NCBI RefSeq assembly: GCF_003428885.1
Contig: NZ_QQRU01000003.1
Coordinates: 62,001 to 126,000 of the forward strand
DNA from: Streptococcus sp. LQJ-218
Lineage (GTDB): Bacteria > Bacillota > Bacilli > Lactobacillales > Streptococcaceae
DNA length: 64,000 nucleotides
Reading direction: 5' to 3'
Positions 47,428 through 54,572 of this stretch are shown piece by piece (the stretch's first letter is position 1; each line of letters begins with the position of its first letter). The position numbers and the translations under genes are program-made. The notes beneath the pieces were generated by a model that worked only from the letters and a program-made list of their open reading frames with translations, ran no database searches and had not been told where the DNA came from.

Positions 47428-48340
47428 TTATGTACTCCTCGTAGTCATCAGAGAGAGTTCTCAACTTTATCTCATAACTAACAATTCTATCTGTTTTCAG
47501 TAAATCAAAAATAACCGATATTACCTCTGTAAAACAATCTTCACTGACTGTAAAAATCAAACGTTTTTCAACATCATCATATTTCAAGTTATTATGATTC
47601 AAGAAATGAAAAAGTTCCTCTTTATTAACACCTGATAGCGATACTTGATGCTTTAACTGACGAGCATTTTTAGACTCTGATACAAGCACATCTCTTTTAA
47701 TACGCCCTTTATCAAATAGTAAGTATCGATCAGCATACCTCCCTACCTCAAATAAATTATGACTGACAATGATAACTGTTGTTCCTAAATTTGCAAGAGA
47801 ACGCAAGTAACGCCATATCAAAGTCCTTCTAAATGGATCAACATCATTAGTTGGCTCGTCCAGAACTAAAATAGATGGGATATCGACGACTGACATCGCA
47901 AAAGATGTTAATCGCTGAAGTCCACCTGAAAGCTTTTCGCCAGCTGTATGCTTCCATTGGTTAATCTCTAAGAAATCAATTAATTCTTTGGTACGACTTT
48001 CAACCGCTGAAGAATTCATTCCTTTTACAGCACCAATGCATTTAATTGCTTCCTGTACTGTGACTCCCTTAATGGGTACTTGAAACTGCGGCATGGAAGA
48101 AACAAGTTCTCTCGCTTTTCCAGGTTGTTTGGTTACATCTACTCCTTTAATATGTATTTTCCCCTCATCTGAGGCTACTGTGCCATTTATTTGATTCAGA
48201 AACGTACTCTTTCCAGCTCCGTTATGACCTACAATTGCAACGATCTGACTACTATAAAAAGTAATACTAATGTCATCTGTAACATTTTTTTGACCGTAAG
48301 ACTTTTTCAAATGTCTTACAACAATAGTTTCTTGTTTCAT
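47420..48340 (-). CDS. ABC ATPase, first pair
   Basis: A 306-residue ATPase. It has Walker A GHNGAGKST, signature LSGGLQRLTSFA and Walker B ILVLDEPTNDVD, with the switch histidine in VIIVSHN. The last ~80 residues form an extra C-terminal domain (QVSLSGVNKEELFHFLNHNN and onward), which differs from the second ATPase. The start overlaps the protease gene stop by four bases, so the island genes are tightly coupled. Confidence 0.85.
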   Translation of the reverse strand: MKQETIVVRHLKKSYGQKNVTDDISITFYSSQIVAIVGHNGAGKSTFLNQINGTVASDEGKIHIKGVDVTKQPGKARELVSSMPQFQVPIKGVTVQEAIKCIGAVKGMNSSAVESRTKELIDFLEINQWKHTAGEKLSGGLQRLTSFAMSVVDIPSILVLDEPTNDVDPFRRTLIWRYLRSLANLGTTVIIVSHNLFEVGRYADRYLLFDKGRIKRDVLVSESKNARQLKHQVSLSGVNKEELFHFLNHNNLKYDDVEKRLIFTVSEDCFTEVISVIFDLLKTDRIVSYEIKLRTLSDDYEEYINE

Positions 48341-49230
48341 GAATACCTCACAATCTGTGCTACAAAAAATAAAAGAAGTAATAATAGCAAGATAGTTATA
48401 ATAGTGCTAAAAATACGACATGCTCTCCATACTATCTTTTCTTTATTTGTTAAAGAATCTCTATTATTATCAAAATTATTTTTCAAGAATGGATTATCAA
48501 ATAACATATATATCAGTAATCGGCCATCAGTATGTTCTGTAAGTCGTAATTGCCACAATAATCTAAAAATCATAATATAAATGGATATTGTTATATATGG
48601 ACTAAAAAAATAATCACTTATTAGGTAAAAACAAGACAAGATAATACTGTCAAACAATGGGCCTGCTAAAATAGCCATACTTCTTTCAAAAAGTGGCCAA
48701 AGCCAAACATGTGTCAAATCAACTATTGCTACTGATTTCTTCCAAGAAAAACGTAGAACTTTCCCTATATTTGTAACATTATTTGAAAACAAAATATGCA
48801 TTCCTTCATGTATTATTGTGGTAAACAATGAGAAGAACACTCCAAATATTAGAAGCAAAATTTGGTTCTCTCTACCAAAATCATATTCAAGAAAAGGGAG
48901 TTTCGTTATACAAAATAAATTGTAAACTATAGCACCTCCTCCAAAAATGATTGCTAAAATTCTAAGAAAAAGTAAGTAGTTATTATCAGAATTCGGGATA
49001 GAGTTACCACTTTCAAAGAAATGATTCTCTTTCAATAATTCAAATAAAGGATCCCCGATTAATTGATGAGGTAACGATTCTATAATAGATTCATCCCATG
49101 TAATTTCATCAAAGACTAATAGTTTCGAGCCTGTTGAATAAAGTAAGTAATCATTTTTACGAGTTTTCTTAAAGTAAATTTCTTGATTGAGTGACTCTAT
49201 AACAATTACTTCAGTATTATTTTTTGTCAT
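48337..49230 (-). CDS. M50-like membrane zinc protease
   Basis: A 297-residue protein. The soluble N-terminal ~85 residues are followed by six or so membrane helices. The zinc motif HEGMH (residues 141-145) lies in the helix FFSLFTTIIHEGMHILFSNN, as in M50 and putative peptide zinc metalloproteases. A candidate third ligand is the aspartate in LAGPLFDSII. I chose the ATG at 49228-49230, which overlaps the ThiF stop by 14 bases; longer frames would overlap far more. It may remove the leader from the modified peptide within the membrane. Confidence 0.75.
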   Translation of the reverse strand: MTKNNTEVIVIESLNQEIYFKKTRKNDYLLYSTGSKLLVFDEITWDESIIESLPHQLIGDPLFELLKENHFFESGNSIPNSDNNYLLFLRILAIIFGGGAIVYNLFCITKLPFLEYDFGRENQILLLIFGVFFSLFTTIIHEGMHILFSNNVTNIGKVLRFSWKKSVAIVDLTHVWLWPLFERSMAILAGPLFDSIILSCFYLISDYFFSPYITISIYIMIFRLLWQLRLTEHTDGRLLIYMLFDNPFLKNNFDNNRDSLTNKEKIVWRACRIFSTIITILLLLLLLFFVAQIVRYS

Positions 49231-50356
49231 AATACCTGAAAATTTCCCATTTTTTAGCATCCCCATTCCCACATGTTGGACAATCATCAGCGTATCTATC
49301 CCACGATGGGTGAGTAAACGAAGAGTCGTCCTCGTAGTTAATCTCATATTGTGTACTAAGGCTACTTGGTCTTGCATAGCCTGTCAGGACTCGAACTGCC
49401 TCATCAACAATAGCTGCCGTCAATTGAAAAATAGCTGGTGCATAGGCAATTGTCGGTGGATTAAAATCAATATTTCTAAATCCCACAAACTGTTCGACAA
49501 ATTTATCATCATGCAAAGTATAATGGATATTCAAACAATCAAAGCATCCCGTCACTTTTGGAATGACAGAAAATACCCTACCTCGACTAACCTGCGACGC
49601 ACCAAACACACAAGGCAAACCTGCTTTTATAATTGCTTGATTTACCGTTTTTTGTGCTTGGAAAGGCGGTTCGTCAATAACACAGATGACCAAATCAATA
49701 CCTTCTGTAAATTCTAGTACATCTTCTGGTGTCTCAATTTTCTTGTTAAAACCTTCGACATTAATTGTAGAGTTCATTTCCCGTAATGCATTAACAGCTA
49801 CATCTACTTTAAGTTTACCTAAATCAGACTCTCTATATAGCAATTGCCTACCCAAATTACTTCTTTCAACTCTATCATAGTCGACAACCCGTACTGTTTT
49901 TGGCCCTAATCCAGACAGTAGTGTCAAAATGTTCGATCCACCACCCCCAAGGCCAAGTAATAAAATCGAACTGGATCTGATTTTTTCTTGTATATCCATT
50001 GGGTTTCTGTCATATGGCATGTATCGACTGAAATACCTAATATTTGGATGGTAACGCTCATCCAAATATTCCAAGACTTTATTAGGTGTTTCTTCAATAA
50101 GATTCTCTGCACTAAGAATATCCAATCCATCTACGACATCTTCTGGAGTTAAATCTGGAAAAGTATTAATCATGTGCTTGACTATTTCAGCCATCTCTCT
50201 ACCATCGAGAACCTTTACCAACTCAAGCAACTTTCCTTCTGGGTCTTCAAACTCAGTTGTAATAGAAAGTTGCGCCCCTATGCGAAATAACTCATCATCT
50301 AACTAATATACTGGATAAATTGGTTTTATTCTTGGTTTAATGTATTGAAAGTTCAT
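49217..50356 (-). pseudogene. ThiF/E1-like adenylating enzyme with RRE-like N-terminus, amber codon at position 18
   Basis: From the ATG at 50354-50356 the frame encodes 379 residues with one TAG at 50303-50305. Residues 1-120 look like a RiPP recognition element: MNFQYIKPRIKPIYPVY, the stop, LDDELFRIGAQLSITTEFED and LLELVKVLDGREMAEIV, ending LDILSAENLIEE. The adenylation domain has the ATP loop LLGLGGGGSN (~134-142), VVDYDRVERSNLGRQ and a tetra-cysteine zinc site (CFDC, CPTC). It resembles MccB/ThiF-type enzymes that activate peptide carboxylates. A start at TTG 50228-50230 would give 337 residues without half of the RRE. Readthrough is possible; I favour inactivation. Confidence 0.8.
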
Positions 50357-50385
50357 ACTTTACCTCTTCTATAAATCCTGTAAAA

Positions 50386-50417
50386 TAAAAACGCATGAAT
50401 ACCTTTCCATGCGTTAA
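50386..50417 (-). terminator. Terminator/attenuator between peptide gene and ThiF gene
   Basis: AACGCATG and CATGCGTT pair around GAAAGGTATT and are followed on the minus strand by TTTATTTTA. A leaky terminator here would give more peptide than enzyme mRNA, as in many RiPP operons. Confidence 0.7.
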
Positions 50418-50527
50418 ACAAAATGTTGTACAAAATTATTTAACAAATAGCTAGCTATTTTAACACAATAAAGGCACTTCTACAAACTAATAGCTTGCAG
50501 AGGCATATGTAATAACGTCACGATAAA

Positions 50528-50593
50528 TCAGACGATAATCCACCAAGCTGTAGCATTGGCACTTTCAGCCTTACGTACTTTGATATTTTTCAT
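50528..50593 (-). CDS. Putative RiPP precursor peptide, 21 residues
   Basis: ATG at 50591-50593 opens MKNIKVRKAESANATA and ends AWWIIV before TGA. AAGGAG lies 11 bases ahead. A four-codon frame (MKSV) in between overlaps the ATG. It is the first gene after the operator-controlled promoter. In the -1 frame the sequence continues LVDYRLIYRDVITYASASY to a TAG at 50487-50489, so one extra base near GCTTGG would give a 35-residue precursor. Which form is functional is undecided. It shows no C-terminal Asn, so it is not a standard microcin C-type substrate. Confidence 0.55.
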   Translation of the reverse strand: MKNIKVRKAESANATAWWIIV

Positions 50594-50637
50594 ACGCTTT
50601 TCATCTCCTTTTTAATTTATCTGATCAATCATTTTAA

Positions 50638-50653
50638 GTAGGACATGTCCTAC
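50638..50653. promoter_or_regulatory. Perfect 16-bp palindrome in the peptide gene leader
   Basis: GTAGGACATGTCCTAC is fully self-complementary. It lies next to the second operator, between the transcription start and the peptide ribosome site. It may be an extra operator or an RNA hairpin. Confidence 0.5.
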
Positions 50654-50654
50654 C

Positions 50655-50706
50655 ACATACCATTAGTATGTGGTTTGATTTTAACATACCTTTGGTATGT
50701 TGTCAA
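50655..50706 (-). promoter_or_regulatory. Peptide-cluster promoter with two TetR-type operators
   Basis: On the minus strand TTGACA (50701-50706) and TAAAAT (50678-50683) are separated by exactly 17 bases, and those 17 bases (50684-50700) are a palindrome ACATACC-AAA-GGTATGT. A second copy, ACATAC-TAATG-GTATGT (50655-50671), covers the predicted start site. Their common form is ACATAC-N5-GTATGT. The divergent TetR gene is the natural candidate for binding. Confidence 0.75.
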
Positions 50707-50891
50707 CTACTTTTTTAGATTTTTTAATAAAAAATAGTTATAGAAAATAATTTCAAAATGCAATTAACAAAAATTATTAGGCAAGCTATGTATAAGTGTG
50801 TTATAATGATTAATTGGTAACTCTATCAACAGTAATTGTGTACTAATTCCATTGACATAAATAAATTGAAAGGAGAGTTATTTTCTAAAAT

Positions 50892-51479
50892 ATGGAAAAC
50901 ACTAAAGAAAAAATACTTGAAGTCGCAACTAATCTTTTCTTAACAAAGGGATATGAACAAACTACCATTTCTGATATTATAAACGGCTTAGACGGTTTAA
51001 CAAAAGGAGCAATTTATCACCATTTTGAATCTAAAGAGGATATTTTTGAAGCAGTTGTCAAAAATATAGGTTTACAGAATAAACTTATTTTTGACAAAAT
51101 CAAATTTTCCAGAAATATAACTGGATCTGAAAAAATAACACAACTAGTTTCTATTAGTTTAGCTAATACTAATATGGAGACTATAGTTACAATTTCTCCT
51201 AAGTTACTGGATAGTCCTAAGTTATTTGTTTCATTTTTAAAACAAATGCAAGAACTCACAATCCCTGATTATTTTTATCCAATTATCGTAGAAGGAGTTG
51301 AAGACGGCTCAATAATGACAGACGATCCTCAACAACTTGCAGAATTAATAGCTATTTTACTGAATATTTGGCTAAATCCTTTGATATTTGAAAATTCTAA
51401 AACTACTATTGTCTCAAAAATAGATATGCTAAACAAATGCTTGGAAAGCTTCAACATTAAATTTGATTTAAATATGTAA
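50892..51479 (+). CDS. TetR/AcrR-family regulator
   Basis: A 195-residue repressor. The N-terminal DNA-binding domain is typical: KILEVATNLFLTKGYEQTTI, then GLTKGAIYHHFESKEDIFEA. The remainder is a helical ligand domain. GAAAGGAGAG lies about 12 bases before the ATG and a TATAAT at 50802-50807 is the likely -10. It is divergent from the peptide cluster, so it probably controls that promoter through the ACATAC-N5-GTATGT sites, releasing them on binding a small molecule or the product. Confidence 0.9.
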   Translation: MENTKEKILEVATNLFLTKGYEQTTISDIINGLDGLTKGAIYHHFESKEDIFEAVVKNIGLQNKLIFDKIKFSRNITGSEKITQLVSISLANTNMETIVTISPKLLDSPKLFVSFLKQMQELTIPDYFYPIIVEGVEDGSIMTDDPQQLAELIAILLNIWLNPLIFENSKTTIVSKIDMLNKCLESFNIKFDLNM

Positions 51480-51891
51480 AAAATAATTCTCTTAGTCACA
51501 TTCTGAGATGATTTCTACTTTCTCATATCCAGATACCTTGACAAAAGAGAAAATAAATCTTCAAAATCTATTTGAGGCCAAATTTAACTTTATTTGGATA
51601 GTTTTTATGTTAGAGAGAAAATAGTGATTGACTAATCGTTTACACAAATTTCACTAATCATCGAACTTTATATTCATAATCATCAGTAGACTTTATTATT
51701 TGTTTATGTTGTCTATCTGCTTCTCCACCTGATCCAGTTTGAAAGCCAATCTTAAATCAATCTTGGAATAATCATACCTATCTGGTTTGCGATTCTTGGA
51801 ACTGAGTTATTAATCCAAATTATTCATATCTCACACAGACTACTGCAAAATTAAAAAACACCAGAAAGATAGTTGCATGAAGGCTCTATAA
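51480..51891. other. Gene-free stretch
   Basis: About 410 AT-rich bases between the TetR gene and the IS remnant. I see no open frame of useful length, no clear terminator and no repeat from elsewhere in the window. Confidence 0.6.
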
Positions 51892-52402
51892 TATTTGTAG
51901 TGGGTAAATCCTCCATAGATATTATGGAGAGTATTTTGTTGTAGAAAAAAAGTCCCATATGACCTATAATGAAAAGTGACCAAACCATCATTAGAAAGAA
52001 TCATATGGAACAATTACATTTTTTCACAAAACTACTTGATATTAAAGACCCAAATATCCAAATTATAGATATCATCAATAGCTCGAAACGACTGGCATGC
52101 TTACTAGAATTCTCCTTAGAAAACGCCGCTTTAGGTGCTATCGTTGCTCAAAAATGATGGTCGCTGAGACTTCTCTCGTCAAGAAGAATCACCAAATCCC
52201 TCGTATCATCAACCAAAAGATTGCTCAGAAGCTAATTGAAAAGACTTCTATGACTGATATTGCTCATCAGCTGTCCATTTCAACTTCAACTGTTATTCGT
52301 AAGCTCAATGACTTCCGTTTTAAGCATGATCTTTCTCGTCTTCCTGAAATTATGTCATGGGACGAGTATGCCTTCACTAAGGGAAAGATGAGTTTCATTG
52401 CT

Positions 52403-52440
52403 CAAGAACAGTGATAATCTTAATATTATCACTGTTCTTG
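52403..52440. repeat. Perfect hairpin inside the transposase pseudogene
   Basis: CAAGAACAGTGATAAT (52403-52418) and ATTATCACTGTTCTTG (52425-52440) are exact reverse complements around CTTAAT. The right arm agrees with the expected transposase reading; the left arm breaks the frame. Confidence 0.85.
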
Positions 52441-52559
52441 AAGGTAGAACACAAGCTATCATTCGAAATCACTTTCTTAAATATGATAGAACCGTCCGAT
52501 GTCGAGTGAAGATCATTACGATGGATATGTTTAGCCCTTACTATGACTTGGCCAAACAG

Positions 52560-52708
52560 CTTCGCTTTCGAATTTCTAGGCTCAGGCTGAAACAGTCTCC
52601 CAGACTGTTTCATTCCCATGTGCTAAAATCGTTCTTGATCGCTTTCACCCTTCGTTATTCTATTTCTAAACTCAGGCTAAAACAGTCCACTGGACTGTTT
52701 TACTCCAA
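52560..52708 (+). repeat. Two copies of a 59-base hairpin-bearing repeat
   Basis: Copies at 52560-52618 and 52650-52708 share about three quarters of their bases in the same orientation. Each ends in a perfect hairpin: GAAACAGTC/GACTGTTTC in the first and TAAAACAGTCC/GGACTGTTTTA in the second. The common core is TTTCTA-RR-CTCAGGCT. Each interrupts the transposase frame between DLAKQL and CAKIVLDRF, and after DRFH. Confidence 0.75.
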
Positions 52709-53306
52709 CATCTTAGCCGTGCTATGAGTCGTGTGCGTGTCCAAATCATGAATCAGTTTGAACGAAAATCCCATGAATACAAGGCTATTAAGCGCTACTG
52801 GAAACTCATTCAACAGGATAGTCGTAAGCTCAGCGATAAGAGATTTTATCGCCCTACTTTTCGTATGCACTTAACCAATAAAGAGATTTTAGACAAGCTT
52901 TTGAGCTATTCAGAAGACTTGAAACACCACTATGAACTCTATCAGCTCTTGCTTTTTCACTTCCAGAATAAGGAACCAAAAAAGTTTTTCGGACTTATTG
53001 AGGACAATCTGAAGCAGGTTCATCCTCTCTTTCAGACTGTCTTTAAAACTTTTTTCAAGGATAAAGACAAGATTATCAACGCCCTTCAACTACACTATTC
53101 TAACGCCAAATTAGAAGCAACCAATAATCTCATCAAACTTATCAAGCGCAATGCCTTTGATTTTCGGAACTTTGAAAACTTCAAAAAAAGAATTTTTATC
53201 GCTCTGAACATCAAAAAAGAAAGGACGAATTTTGTCCTTTCTCGAGCTTAGCTGACTTCAACCCACTACAGTTGACAAAGAGCCCTTTTTTGCCCCTTGG
53301 CACATA

Positions 53307-53343
53307 AAAATAAAAACCGCTAGTCCTAAGAATAGCGGTTTAA
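53307..53343 (-). terminator. rplJL operon terminator
   Basis: AAACCGCTA pairs with TAGCGGTTT around a ten-base loop and is followed by TTATTTTT on the minus strand. Confidence 0.85.
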
Positions 53344-53376
53344 TCATGTTTTTAAGCTACTAATGTAGTCGCTCTA

Positions 53377-53742
53377 TTATTTAAGAGTAACTGAAGCTCC
53401 AGCTTCTTCCAATTTAGCTTTGATTTCTTCAGCTTCTGCAGTTGCAACGCCTTCTTTGATGACACCTGGTGCACCATCAACAAGTTCTTTAGCTTCTTTA
53501 AGACCAAGACCTGTGATTTCACGTACAACTTTGATAACGCCGACTTTCTTGTCGCCTGCAGCTGTCAATTCAACGTCAAATGAATCTTTAGCAGCTTCTT
53601 CAGCACCACCAGCAGCAGCTACAGCTACAGGAGCAGCTGCAGTTACACCAAATTCTTCTTCGATAGCTTTTACAAGGTCGTTCAATTCAAGGATTGAAGC
53701 TTCTTTAATTTCAGCAATAATGTTTTCAATGTTCAATGCCAT
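53377..53742 (-). CDS. rplL: 50S ribosomal protein L7/L12
   Basis: A 121-residue stalk protein. It begins [20 protein letters not shown], has an alanine-rich hinge ([17 protein letters not shown]) and the C-terminal domain [24 protein letters not shown] that recruits translation factors. The ATG at 53740-53742 follows GGAGG; the few upstream codons are not needed. It is cotranscribed with rplJ. Confidence 0.97.
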   Translation of the reverse strand: MALNIENIIAEIKEASILELNDLVKAIEEEFGVTAAAPVAVAAAGGAEEAAKDSFDVELTAAGDKKVGVIKVVREITGLGLKEAKELVDGAPGVIKEGVATAEAEEIKAKLEEAGASVTLK

Positions 53743-53815
53743 TGTTATTTCCTCCAAATAAGTTTATATTTTATGTTTATATTTTTGTAGCTAGGCTACG
53801 CTGCGTAGCTTAAGA

Positions 53816-54316
53816 TTAAGCTGCGTCTTCTTTGTTGTCTGCAACCGCTTTGACTGCAAGAGCAACGTTGCGCACTGGCGCTTGAAGTACAGAAAGGAGC
53901 ATAGAAAGAAGTCCTTCGCGGTTTGGAAGAGTTGCAAGAGCAACGATTTCTTCTTTTGATGCGACAGCGCCTTCGATTGCACCACCCTTGATTTCAAGTG
54001 CGTCAGCAGTTTTAGCAAAATCGTTCAAGATTTTCGCTGGTGCGATAACATCTTCGTTAGAAAATGCTACAGCAGATGGTCCAACAAAAACAGATGCCAA
54101 TTCTCCAAGTCCAGCTTGTTCAGCTGCACGACGTAAGATTGAGTTTTTGATAACTTTGTACTCAACTTCGCTTCCACGAAGCTCACGACGAAGAACTGTA
54201 TCTTGTTCAACTGTCAAACCACGAGCGTCTACAACGACGATTGATGCAGCAGCTTTCATTTTCTCAGCTACTACGTCAACTAGTTCCGCTTTTTTAGCAA
54301 TAATTGCTTCACTCAT
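53816..54316 (-). CDS. rplJ: 50S ribosomal protein L10
   Basis: A 166-residue stalk base protein that anchors L7/L12 dimers. It starts [20 protein letters not shown], has [20 protein letters not shown] and [20 protein letters not shown], and ends in the helix that binds L7/L12. The ATG at 54314-54316 follows GGAGGTGAACAC and gives the family length. The L10-L12 complex represses its own mRNA through the leader upstream. Confidence 0.96.
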   Translation of the reverse strand: MSEAIIAKKAELVDVVAEKMKAAASIVVVDARGLTVEQDTVLRRELRGSEVEYKVIKNSILRRAAEQAGLGELASVFVGPSAVAFSNEDVIAPAKILNDFAKTADALEIKGGAIEGAVASKEEIVALATLPNREGLLSMLLSVLQAPVRNVALAVKAVADNKEDAA

Positions 54317-54487
54317 TAGTGTGTTCACCTCCGTAATTATTTTGCTTGGGGAATTTTTCCAAAAGAAAAACGCGCCCAAACCTAGACACGAAAGTACAAT
54401 ACGCTTCTTTTACATGATACGTTTTGTCCTCGGTAGGATACTTATGAGTCGAGCTCCCCTACTGTCTTAGGCAGTTTTTTCAAACCG
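54317..54487 (-). ncRNA. L10 leader (rplJL autoregulatory RNA)
   Basis: The ~170-base untranslated leader contains stems such as GAAAAACTGCCTAAGACAGT and the motif region around GAGTCGAGCTCCC (plus CTCGACTCATAAGTATCC on the minus strand), in the position of the L10 leader of Firmicutes. Near the gene GGAAAAATTCCCC forms a hairpin before the ribosome site. I identify it mainly by location and general fold. Confidence 0.65.
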
Positions 54488-54493
54488 TATATA

Positions 54494-54522
54494 AGTATAG
54501 CATAGTCAAAAAAAGAATGCAA
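54494..54522 (-). promoter_or_regulatory. rplJL promoter
   Basis: On the minus strand TTGCAT (54517-54522) and TATACT (54494-54499) are 17 bases apart; the -10 is TATACT preceded by TGC. Confidence 0.7.
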
Positions 54523-54572
54523 GATTTTTGCAAACTTTTTTTAATTTTTTCGTGATTTCAGTGATTTTTCTT

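Larger units (their letters stand above)
52004..53251 (+). pseudogene. ISL3-family transposase, multiply broken
   Basis: Successive frames are 52004-52157, 52097-52414, 52440-52560 and 52724-53251. The last frame (MSRVRVQIMNQFERKSHEYK ... NIKKERTNFVLSRA) keeps the DDE region's glutamate part with LEATNNLIKLIKRNAFDFRN. The aspartate in ITMDMFSPYYDLAK is in the third piece. At least two frameshifts, one deletion and two insertions separate the parts. Confidence 0.85.
51892..53284 (+). mobile_element. Degenerate IS1167-like (ISL3-family) element
   Basis: Ends match as imperfect inverted repeats: GGCTCT...TGTAGTGGGT at the left and ACCCACTACAGTTGACAAAG then AGCC at the right. The transposase starts at 52004 (MEQLHFFTKLLDIKDPNIQI) but is broken by an internal deletion that removes the zinc-finger region, a local rearrangement at 52403-52440 and two 59-base insertions. 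Intact pieces include TRILLRKRRFRCYRCSKMMV, MDMFSPYYDLAKQL and the C-terminal half from 52724 to a TAG-like end at 53251. It cannot move by itself. Confidence 0.85.

Noticed and set aside
48191..48580. Plus-strand frame opposite the protease and ATPase genes
   Set aside because: Long AT-rich stretches give open frames on both strands; the minus-strand proteins have clear motifs.
44590..50356. TGA or TAG recoding in the island (alternative code)
   Set aside because: All neighbouring genes use the standard code and the stops also include TAG and a frameshift, so decay is simpler.
50528..50593. Reading the peptide as a microcin C precursor
   Set aside because: Microcin C-type peptides end in Asn, which MccB modifies. 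Neither reading of this peptide ends in Asn.
53988..54470. 160-codon plus-strand frame opposite rplJ and its leader
   Set aside because: Serine- and alanine-rich shadow of the ribosomal protein gene.
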